Assembly: GCA_911728455.2 (NCBI GenBank)
Contig: OU452227.1
Coordinates: forward strand, 24,739,414-24,803,413
Length of the DNA stretch: 64,000 nucleotides
DNA from: Marthasterias glacialis
Lineage: Eukaryota > Echinodermata > Asteroidea > Forcipulatida > Asteriidae
Direction: 5' to 3'
The translations under genes were made by a program, and so were the position numbers. Every line of letters starts with the position of its first letter. Within the stretch, counting starts at the first letter, position 1. This document shows, piece after piece, positions 1-12,300 of the stretch. The notes under the pieces were generated by a model. That model had not been told where the DNA came from. It did no database searches and saw only the letters and a list, made by a program, of their open reading frames with translations.

Positions 1-399
1 CTCAAAGTAAACACAAAACTTGATGGAATTTGGTGTGTTTATTCAAAAATGAACAATGGAATTTCAAACAAATAATTATGTACTTTCCATTTCAGAATAC
101 AGAAACAACAGTTACTTTTTGCTGATTGCTTTTCATTCTTCATCTTATGCATCTTCTGACTGCATTCTACTCCTTTCTTTTCACTCATTTTCCACCTGAC
201 TGCATCTGTTTCACTAATACACTTGTATGTGTGTGTTGTGTTGTCATTTAGCCTTTGAAAAAGACTCTGCTACTAAGGTCGAATCGTAGACCATTAAACA
301 GTTTGCTTTTTAAATGTATATTCAAGAACTCATGCTCAAGTTCATTTGACAAGTTAAACGTCACCATTAAAATAAATTATTCAGCTACAGACTATTTAC
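1..399. other. Intron of PRKDC at window edge
   Basis: Intronic sequence after the donor of PRKDC exon 15 (donor GT on the minus strand at 398-399). I see no further exon or recognisable repeat in it. The short plus-strand open frame at 255-437 overlaps exon 15 antisense and is a shadow. Confidence 0.6.
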
Positions 400-3300
400 C
401 TGTTCTTGGAGCTGTGACTGATCTTTGTTGGAGGTAAGGTCCAACTTGTCAAGGATTTTAAGAATAGAGAAGATCAACTCATCATAGATGATCATATGAA
501 TGCGTCGACGATCCCCATAACTCATTCCCAATGCCTTGAGTTCCTAATGAGCAAAATGAAAAGGAAAAAAACCCAGCTTACTTAAAGGATTATCTACCAG
601 AATCTTTCCTCACTCTGGGGCCGTGTCCAAATTCAAGGATTTCAGCTATGGCCCTTGGCTGCAGTAGTCACAACAGAAGACATCCATTTTGACATGGCCT
701 AAAATATTTCACAACCATAACTCAACAGTCAAACTGTTAGACTCTGATTTCTAGGATCCTTCCTTACTCTAACACAGTTATGAGACAGATTATGATGATG
801 AACTCATTCAACTAAAAAGTGAATTTATGTATCAAGCACTAAAATAATGTTGTTTCAACTGCAACCCTACTGTAATGAAACACCTTCATTCATAATTTCT
901 GTGTTACAGTGGACTGTCTGAATCAAGTAACTTTATTTACGGCTATGCCAGGTGGCTGCAGCGACGTTTAAGAACAGGTGTTTTCAGCAAGCTGGCCAAA
1001 GCAACTGCTGAAGCCGTCAACTTGGATCTGACCTATTCACCCAATTCACCTGACGTCAACACCCGCAGTAAATCTTGGTTGTGCCATTTTGTGAGTTAGA
1101 TTCCCATGTGTTACCGTGTAGTGTGCATTTTAGGCAATGTGTGTGCAGTGAGATGCTTCCCATATCTTCAAAATCAATTTGACTCCCAAAATGGCAGACC
1201 ATGGGCAGACAGTAGCCATGTGTGGTGTCAGTGTAAGGGGTCTATTGGCCCAGTTCACCTGACGTCATCCTCACCATGATCTTGGTTGTGCCATTTTGGG
1301 AGTCAATGTCCCAGTGTGCTATACAGTCTTGTGTGTATATTAGGTCATGCAGCGTTCACACGCTTACCATACTTTTACATTCATTTTGACTCCTAAAATG
1401 GACTATGGGCAGACAGTAGCCAAGTGTAATGTCAGTGCAAGGGGTGTATATCTACCTTCAAATGAGGACTATCAAGTAGACTGGCCCACAGATTTACATA
1501 GTCCTTGTATGAGATACGTCTGGAATCTGCTAATATATCCGCCTCATCATCTGCTTCAGTGTTTGTGGAGTCTGGATTGCTGTCATCTTGTTGGGCTCCC
1601 TAGTGAAAAAAACATATTGTACATAACTCATACATATTCATAAACTAGCATCCTTATTTGATTGGCCAAACAATGACATCATTGTGACTTCACACACAAG
1701 TGTTATCTTGGTGGCAAGTCTTTGCATACTAAGATTGTACATTAGTTGTATGTGCAGAGTTTATGCTACTTAATGGTACAAAATTTTACTTAAATCCACT
1801 GGTTTCATTGTATAACAGTTTTAAAGTACAAATTTTACTTTCTAGAGGCAAGTCTGAAAACTTTTAAATTTGTGGAGTATATTTTTAACGGCAGTCATTT
1901 AGCAGTGGGCTTGGTAAATCTCGTTCCTTCATGGTTTATGATGGAATTTTATTGCACATTTGGAGAAACAGGCCATGTAAAATTTTATTTGGTCATAACC
2001 AGGGCATATTTGGGTCTTGTACCAACCATTACAATAACCAGCTCATGCCAGATTGTCAAACAATGAAATATCTCTTTACTGCTTGATTTAAAATACTGAC
2101 TTACTGTGTCAAGCGCTACTGGGTGAGAACAGGTTCGTACCAATGCTTGGTAAACTGAATATGAAGAAGAACAACATAAAGTACACTGATTACAGATGCA
2201 AAAGTTCTTACTTTCATATAATTGACTATTTTGATAAGTTCTGCATTATTTAGTTGTTTATGGAAACAGGGAGCAAGTTCAATCAAGGACAATAGTTAAC
2301 GATAGATTGTACCCTAGTCATCAATGGTTGGACTTGTCAAGTTGACTATTCGCGACCAGTTTATCAAGGTTGGTCGCATTGCTGGTTACCAATAGATGTT
2401 TCAATATTACAGTACAGAGAGGACCAGTTATCAGAAAATGAATAGTTTGAGTTCAGTTGATTTTACCCACACACTGACGTGTGATAAGCACTGTATAATG
2501 TAGCTCAAAATAATCTGTTGTTTGCAAACTCAAAATAACTTACCAACTTTTGTCAGGAAAGTCTTGAGTGTTGGTCCTTTAGGAGCCAATGATATAAGAA
2601 TCAATAGGACAGACCTATCACATAGGAACTGGTGCTTGTGTGGAACTCTTGGGTAGCTGCTGATTTGGACGATCAATAGACGTTCCAAAGCAGCTAGGAA
2701 TGTATCAGAAAGCTTTGGACAGAAAATAGGAATGATAGTTTGAATGAGTTATTTCTAGAACATATTAACAGTCTTTTAGATGATTGATTGAGTCTTGCTA
2801 GGTTTGCAGGAGCACCATGTGCATGAAAATAATCTCTCTATGAGTTGTGATTGTTCTGAAAAGAATCAGTTGCATAACAACTCATTATTTTGATCAGTAT
2901 GTTCTGATCGTCTTCAAGAAAAAAACATTGAAGAGAGATCATTTTCATAAGCATGGCTTTACGGCAAACCTTACTAGATTGATTGAGCATAAATTTAAAG
3001 AAACAGACAATGATAAAAATGTGATGCAAAAATAACTTTCGTAAAATAACAAGTAAATTCCAATGGATAATAAGTTCATGCTTTTACTTTTGAACAACCT
3101 CAATCTCAAGAAAAAATAATACTGAGACAAAAACCTAACATGGGTTTGAAGTGCAAAAAAAAGGTTGGTGAAATAATGCGGAGTTTAAAGGTCAAAAACC
3201 CCAATCCAGTAGTGTCAGACAGTCAGGGCTTACCACATCAAGTTGTTGAATAATACTAGCAAGAGCCTCCAGGAAGTTTGGCAGTTGAATCAGTTTGTCA

Positions 3301-6300
3301 TCAGAGACTTCTCCCTGCCTGTAAAATGATGATGAAAATACACAAGTGAAGTTTCCTGACTGGAATGATTAACAGCAACATTGATGTAGTACCTGTTTGC
3401 TAGTTACAGAAATCAAACAGCCCTCCTATCACCAGACACAATGGAAGACTTTGGAATGATAGGTGACAGCAAACTTACCAGGTAAATTGTCATCGTTTAC
3501 GTAGTTATGAGAATATCCAAGAACAATGGAAATACCTGGTAAGTCTGCTGGCATCTGGCTTCCTCCAAAGTCTCTCATTGATGGTCTTGTGGTTAACTAA
3601 AATCTGCCTGACTGATCACAGTACATAATCACTGTACCTACCTAAGCCCATGTAGCACTTATTGCTGCACTACAATAAATATTCATGATTTACTGCCTTG
3701 CATATAAACGTACCACAACAAACTGTATACTGTTGGAAATAGCACATCATTCTCGTTAATGTGATGTATATTTTGCCATGTTTCTCGTCTCTTAGCACTA
3801 ATAACAAGAGTATAAAGAAAGACACTAAATTATTGTTCATAAATTGCTAACTTACTCAAGATAAAGCTGTTCGCTTCTCTGCATCATTTCATTGAACATG
3901 AATCGAACATCGTCCTCCGTCATGAATAACTTGCATGGCTAATTGGTGTTCAATGAGATATTTATCATTAATGATCAAATCCATTTATGGATAGGCTAAC
4001 AGACCTGATACTTTGTTGCTGAAAGGGCAACACATTGTTTCTTTAGTAAAGGGCAACTTTATTCCATCTTTCCAAGATGCAGTCAACTAAAAATAACACA
4101 CCAGCAACTCAGCACTTGGGACCATGAAAATGGCCGACATATGTACGTAAAAAACATTCACCAGCCTCCAACATCACTCCTGTAATTTCCTGTATTGTCT
4201 TGCCACTGACTGCATGCAAAACATGAATGAACATGACCAATCGGGAGCAAGTTCGATCAAGGACTACAGTTCGACTAACTCTGATCAAACTCTACAAACG
4301 CTAGTCAACGATGGTTGATCTAGTCTAGTTGACTATTCCCAACCAGCCAATCGAGGTTGGTTGCATCGCTGGTTACCAATAGCTGTTTCATAATCACAGT
4401 GCAGAGGGGACCAGTTATAAGAAAAATGATAAAGATGGTTTTGCCGTTTCTCATGGACGTGACATGACTAGAGTCGTTGGCACTTCAACGTCAAAGCACA
4501 TGCGCTATGTACGTCATTAAGTAACCACTAGTTAACCATTGGTCCTTGATTGAACTTGCGCTGGGTCGCACTGATACACTGCTCAAATGACAACTCCTGG
4601 GTACTCTGTAATGTGAACCACTCTTAAAGGAAGATTACCAAGTATGTCTGATGCCACCTAGCATCTTAAAGTTTCCCATCATGGAGGTTATTCCTACAAC
4701 TCTTAAGTTTAGGTGGAGGAGAGGATGGCTTTAATCAGAAAGGCCTTTGATTTCATTGTTGATGCCATTTTTGGAAACTGCATTACATATAGATATAAAG
4801 ATATTGTGATTGAAATGTTGTACTTACTGCAGCAAAGAAGCCATAGCCCCTTATAGCCGAAGACAAAGCCCTTGCACTACTCTGTGGATTATCAATCACT
4901 CCACGGAATCGCTGCACAAAGAACTAAAAAAAAAAAACACATCCATAAACCTATGCAGTGATCCATTCAAGACAAAGTTGCAATTTTTCAATTTTTGATA
5001 TTTCTAAATTCTTTAGTTCATTAGCTTTCAAATGATTTAACTTGAAATATGTGGGTAACCTTCCCATAACTTCCCTGTACTGACATGACATTATGGAGGA
5101 AGATCAAGTGACAAGTCCAACAGAGATCAGAAGCATCTTGGGCAGGAAGCTCAAAGTACACACAGACTAGAATGATGAAGCTTTCAGCTTTCCAGTGATA
5201 CCAATGGTGTGTAGGAGGATAATCAAGATGCTACAAACTCTGGACTTCTCTACAACATGCCTTAACAAGACTGTATGTAACAGCCAAGTCCAATTATTAA
5301 ACTTTTCCTGCATAAATCATCAAAGAATAAGTAGCTCAATGTAACTCCTATGGGCTTCTTGTAATCAGTGGAGCCAGTTTGCATGAAGTGGGCGTGGCTT
5401 ACAGCGGAACTACATCACACTTGTGAACGTGACTTCATAAAGTCTCAAAATTGTCCACATAGATCAGAGAGACATATCTTTCAACACAACTCTTACCCTG
5501 AACACAGCCATGTCAGAAGGGTCCATCTGAACTGCCTTCTCAACCAGCATCTGTGCCATCTGTTGTAAGAAGGCTTCCTGTGCAGCGAAGCCGACTGTCT
5601 TCACCTGAGTGTTGCCATGACAACTCCATTTATCAAACGCATTATGCAGCTCCTGTAAAAAAATGCATCACTCTACTTAATTTTGACTAATGCAAGCTTT
5701 CACATATCGTCGGCTCAGAACTATAAGGTCATCAACTTCCGTAATCGACAAAAGGTCATTAACATTTCCAAACTAAAAAACAATAAATAAGATTTATCAT
5801 TAACAAAAAGTAGTTTAGAATAACAGGTTAAACTACTTTTTGGATAGACAAACATTAGTTTTTGATTTTTAAATCTTATTTACTGTTTTTTAGTTTGGAA
5901 ATGTTAATGACCTTTTGTCGATTACAGAAGTTAATGACCTTATAGTTCTGAGCCGACGATATCAACGTTTATAAAACAAAGGCACCTTGTCACATTTGAC
6001 ATGGGAAAATTTTGTTGACCTTTTTGCACTTGAAATGCTAACCCATGGCTTGATTTCACAAAGCACAAATTTTCATCTTCAGATGAGTTGGAAATATCAC
6101 CATATTGATTTGTAATGTGACATCACACTTTGCTTAGCGATTAAGATTGATACACATCTTACATGTCTTAAGATCAATCTTAGCTTTTTGTGAATCTAAG
6201 CCTCGTCAAACTCCCAGGAAATAGCCAATATCCGGGAATAGACTGTGCAAGTTTAGAGTGTATTTGAAAATGTTTGTGACCAACTTGGTCCCACGCACAT

Positions 6301-9300
6301 TGCTGTAATACGTGAAGGAAACACAATCAAATGCTTTAACGAACCTTAATGTTCGAATACGCTCCAGACTTACACAGTCTATAGCTACCACTGCTTAGGA
6401 GTAGGGTTAAGTGAGATAACCGTGGGGTTAGCATACCGAGTGTTTAATTTAACCAAGTGTGAAAATAAGATGGGGGTGGCAGCAAATATCCAAGGGATAG
6501 TGTGAAAAGGGATAACATGTCCTTTGATAAGTGCCTAGTCTCAAAATGCTGAATGAACCATTTCTGATAGGTCGAGGTACAGACCAAGTAACCTGTGACA
6601 ACAGACATTTGGTATAAAAAGAGGACAAATCTCAAAACTTGTTCCGCTGTTATTTTCACAATTCTTGACAAATTATGATACAAATTGTAAAGTTGCTCAT
6701 GCGACCAGTTGTACAAGGCCAGTCTTTTTGTAAAAATTCCTTTGAATTGTCCTTTACTACCGGAAGCAACAGTTATTACAAAGTATAACAAGATGGTTAA
6801 TCAAAACATGATGAGTTGAAGCAACTTAGTTTCACACTTATGAAAGATTTTCTTCACATGCTAATGAATTTGACGGATCTCTAACTATCCAAATCTGAAC
6901 CATTTTATTGTTGACTTCTTACTTGATGGTCCTCATACAGATAATCGTTAAACTGTGCTGCATGTTTGGCAAAGATTCTGAGTCCAGATTTGTTGACTTC
7001 ATAACGGGAATGGTCTACCGTTGGATCAACGGCCTTTCGGGCAAATCGGTAGATATCCTTGGAATGTTTGGCACCTGTGAGCAAAAAGTCAGATTCACAG
7101 AAGGTGTTTAAGATGTGTGGCAGCAGTAGACAGTTTCGATAATTTGACAATTTACATACTTCTTTACATTGATAAAACTCTTTAGGTATAATTATACTAA
7201 CAAAAAGCGCTAATACATAAAAAGTATAAGATTGCTTAAATATAAAATAAAAGGATACAGCAGAAAAACAACAATTATGCAAATGCTTCATTAAAAAGAT
7301 GTGTTTTTAGGTTTTTCTTAAATTGGTTCACAGAAATCGATGATTTGACATGAGATGGCAATTTATTCCATAGACACGGTGCAGCATGAGAAAATAAAGG
7401 TCATCCCATGAACGATTAGATATAAGCTCAATGAGGTTTGGATTGTCAGAACGGAGTTTGTGAGGATTGTAAGGTTTAAGCAAATCATCAACGAATGCAG
7501 GGGCACTGTTCATGAGGGATTTAGACACAAAGAGCAATAGTTCATACTCAATCCTTCTACTTACTAAGCCAAATTTCATAGCTCTGTTTATCGCAGAGCT
7601 CTGCGCTTACAGTCACATTCTCCGCTTACATGGTAAGCACCAAATTTCTGTACTAGCTGTCTAAGCGTAGAATGCTTAATAATGTAAAGTATGCACATGC
7701 ACATGCAAAAATTCATTGCGAATCCGTAAGATATGCTTACACTAAGCGTGGATTTTTCTGCTTCTGTAAGCATTGATTTTTCGCTTACTGTAAACAGGGC
7801 CATGAAAATGGGCCCTGGTAACCAGTGAAGTCTTGTAAAATATGTGTAATGTGGGAGGCCTTTTTAGACAAGGTAATAACACAAGCAGCAGAGTTCTGAA
7901 TGCGCTGAAGACTATTTCAAGAAGAACAATTAAAAGTGTGTTGCACATGTCTAGTTGAGAAACTACAACAGACTTAATAAATTGCTCTGTAGCATTTAAC
8001 TCCAAATACTACTTATCTCACCATTATATAACCCAGTCAATCAAGTCAAGATCTGCACCAAATTGGTTTTGCTCATATTGTGACAGTTAGCCTAATAGGA
8101 AAGTGTAGACAAAAGGGCCACAGAGCATGGACGCACTGCAGGCATTATTTGTACACACAGCTCAATTAAAACATAAAATCCAGGGCTGATATTTTATGGA
8201 GGAAACAGAGGCAATTGCCTCCTTGCCCATGATCATTGCCTTGTTGCCCTTTGCTTTGTTCCAGTACAAATGTTGATTTCCCTCCTAGAGGTGCCCTTTA
8301 CTAAGGAGAAACTGCCTTGCCCTTACAACAACCAAGTTTCAGGCCTACAAATCCTACATTTCATGCAGACTGCTGCAAAAGATTTGTATCAATTTGTGAT
8401 TTCATCTTGTAATTACAACACAAAGTGTACAGTTCCTCATATGACCAGTGCAGTGTAGTATCTTGCCTGCCAAGAAATGCCCTGGAATGCATAGGGGTCA
8501 CTCATTTTGTGAACAAAGTAATGTGGTTTATAGCAACAAACTTTAGCATGGCTCCACCCACCTTAAAACCTTCTTAGTTTCAAGTGGAATTGTTGAATAA
8601 TGACTGAATTAACCCTGAGCAGCTGTGATCCCAGTATGAAAAAAAACAAGACAATATCTCTTTGACCTCTTGATACACTGACCTTCTTCAACAGATTGAG
8701 TGAAATTGACCAGATAGTGACTCAGACCAGTCAAGCAGCCAGCAATAACTGACATCTCAGGTTTTCGTGTCTTTGAGGTCATCTATTTCATAATAGAAGA
8801 AAGTAAATCACAAATGAAAAAGGTCAAATTTGCCAGAGCTGTTACGCAGAAAATAGTGAACAATGTTTCTATTACCCTACACCGGTGTGTGATAAGCACT
8901 GTGTACTTGGTGCTTCCAGAGTACTGCCGAAAAAATCCACAGTTATACTACTCGGTTAGGATTTGAACCCATGATCCCCCGCATTCTAGAGCAGCAATCT
9001 TAACCACTAGGCCACCAAGTGTGCCTGCAGGACTCAGGAAGTACTGAGTATGCAGTGCTTATCATTCATGTACGTGTAAGGTCAAACCAAAGATATTAGT
9101 CTTTAGTCTTTTGTGGCATGTCGTGACCGAGTGGTTAGTGCGTCAGACTCAAGCTCTGGTGGTTGAGTCATTGGAGTGTGGGTTCGAGTCCCGGTCATGA
9201 CGCTTGTGTCCTTGAGCAAGGCACTTAATCATAATTGCTCCGTAAAAGTTGGGGAGGTAGAGCCTTCTACTCTACCAGCCAGGCTTCTGATAGTTGATAC

Positions 9301-12300
9301 CCAAGCCTACATCCTTACGGACTGTAAAGGGGGTTACCCTGTTTCAGCCCCAGGAGTAGGTGGCAACGGCCCCTGGATAAAACAGTTTATTTGTAGCCCA
9401 CACTTCGAGTGGCTTACTGGCCTTGTGTGTCTGGCGACTTCCATAAAAAAAAATGAAAAAAATCCCGATTCAAACTATTACATCTACTACCAGTTTGCTC
9501 CAGGACTCACAAAACTTTTTCAGAGACCACCTATGTGATTAACTTTAGCAATAAAGGAGCAATTTCTTTTTGAGAATAGTTTCATTAAAAACAAACAATG
9601 ACTAAACCAAGCAAAGACAACAAACACTCTCATAAAATGTACCGAGATTTGTGTTTCATTCGAGAAAATTTGTTTTTTGTTCACTGTGACTCGGCCGGAC
9701 CCTCACACTGTCTGTCTGGTTCCCACTTCTCATTGCTATTTTACAAGGTTTCCTGTGATTTCCAAAACCCAGTGTAACAGTTTTTCCTACTCGTAATTAC
9801 ACAAAGTGTGCCCTTAAGTGGTAGATAATACTGCGGTTTCATTGGTTGTAGCTTTGCAAGGTTTGCCGAGTTGAACATTGCTCAACTTGAGCAAAACTGT
9901 CTGATATGTAATAACTTTTCATGTCCTGATTGATATTTGGCTGAACAATTCGCAGCGAAGCAATTGTGAAGGGACGATGGATTTGCTCGCCCAATGCGCA
10001 TTAATTACATGTATAAAATAGGCTCAAGACACACTGTATGAGAGTAAGTTTCTTTCATACCTGTTGATTAAGTGTCTTAATGTAGACGTTGAGAAGACGA
10101 TCAGCATAGGCTGACATCTGTACAGGGTACACCTCAGCAAGCACACCAAGCAAACTGAATAGTCCCTGTTTTACTGTCAAAAACAAATGGACAAATTAAA
10201 ATTCATTTTACATGTAAACACTTTATGTACAGATGGTGGCTAAAATTATAACAGCTTTATCAAAATGGGTAACGTTAATTTCCTCAGTTCTTCCTGCTGG
10301 ATCTTGTTAACATGTAATTTATTATTCATATTCCCAGTTAATCAGATTTTGCCAGTCACATTACGTCTGGAAGTAAACTTAGGAACCCTCAACAGTGCCT
10401 TGCACTGTAACCTGTAGGCCTGAAGATACCTGTGAAGAGACCATGTTGAAGAAATCTCACTATTCGGTGTGGAAAGAAAAACCCAAACTGGCGGATAACC
10501 CACACATTTAGGTGGGACTGGAAACCCAATTCTCATGCAAGGCTCTGGTCTGAAGCAAAATTTGAACCGGGGTCAACAGAGGTGAACGGCAGGGAAGAAA
10601 CCACTAAGCCAACCTGCAAGTCTCAATATTTACCTGTTTGTGTGAGTTTAGAGGGCTGCATCAGATGCTGGAAGAATTGCTCAATCATCTTAGGTATCTC
10701 TAGTTCTGTCTCCATGTGAGCAGATGCAGAAAGTTGCAGTGTCTAAGGAGTAAATCAATGATTCTACACTAACATCATTCACACCAGTGTTTCCTTTTCC
10801 CATTTAAACGTGAGTCGGCCCACCTTGCTACTTTCAGTGACCACCTAGATCATGCTCCTTGTTTGCAAAAATCACTACCTCATTGTGAAAATTAGCATTA
10901 AGGAAATACTAATCAAAATACTTTAAATCAGTGTCCTTTATGAGTTTTTCTTTTATGTTTATGTATCAATAAGTCATAATTTAGATGTGTTGATATAATC
11001 ACCGTGCAATTTTGTACAAATTTTCTCAGCATGGGCACCTGATCCAGGGTTTTCCCCATGCACAAGCTAGTGTATCGAGCACAAATTACAAGCTGATGTG
11101 CGCAAATTACAGGCCAATATGCAAACAAATATGAATACCTTTAAGATCAAATTTACAAAAACCATATAATAAACCATTTAAACACTCCACATTGCACAGC
11201 AGAGCTTTTACAACCAAACCTAAACATCAAGTAATGAACATTCCGAGGACCTTGTTTCAGACTTGCATACTTGGGTCCAGAATGCCCCCAAGTTTTGAAA
11301 AGTTAGGTGTCCAATGCTTACCAAGCACTGTGTGTAATGGATCTATGAAAAGTTATGTTGTTCCTTTTAAAGATCCTACCTCTATCAGTGGTGGAAATGT
11401 CTTGGTCCTGACCTTGGCTGATGTGTCTCGAATGAAGGCGGAGACACAATGCTTCTTGATGTCAACAAGGCGGGGAAGGAGGCGTGTGCCGGCCTTACCC
11501 ATGAAGGCATGGAGGAAGTCCAGTATCTGTACCTTACTGCCTTTGAACTGAGAAGAGATGTAAACAGTTTACTTAATTAGAAACATTTATGATGAGGTGG
11601 ACTCTTAATTTGGTTTTGTGCAACATCTTATCTCATGCCATCTATTTTGTGCATACCTGTAGGCCTACATCAAGGAATTTATGAGTTAAGGAAAAAACTT
11701 GTTTTGACATGAAAAATCGTCAATTTGATTGAGGTGACTACATAAGCAGGCAGCATTCTTCCTTCCACAGTGGGCCACGGGTCAAATGCCAGTTGAAAAA
11801 AACCTGAACACTACTCAAAACTCTGAGAGGTCCAGCTGGCTTAATAATGTTATGTACTTATCCACCACCTGTTTGGATTGTTCATAAATGGCTTCAAATT
11901 TACGTTCCATACAAATATAAAAAAAAAAGCAAGGGGACTAGTGAAATACCAAGAAAGCTGGTCCTGCTGGTTGATCACTGTACACAAGTTAAGGGCAAAC
12001 ACTAGGCAGGTTATCTGAGCATGCTTTATGCTGTTCTTAGTTCATACCTCATCTTTGGGGATTGCTTTGTTGAAACTAACCAGGATACCATCATCTTTGT
12101 TGAATAAAACTGAGCAGCAATAAGCTGTAAATCAAGACAGAGACAAGAAATCATAAAATGTAGATCTTTACAAATTTAAGCTAAGATGATGATGTTACAA
12201 TCCTAGCTGCAATGATCGTGGTCCTTGGTCACATCTCTTCTAAGAGCGACAATGGACCATTTCAAATTTGGGAACACATTACACGACAGTCCAATGAGTC

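Noticed and set aside
9113-9190. tRNA gene candidate (A- and B-box-like words)
   Set aside because: Embedded in a repeated SINE with downstream non-tRNA body, and no proper cloverleaf or anticodon stem can be drawn. The same holds for the heads at 24830, 40975, 53950 and 61262.
9176-9538. 120-codon plus-strand open frame
   Set aside because: It is the readable frame of a tRNA-derived SINE (9113-9450), not a gene.
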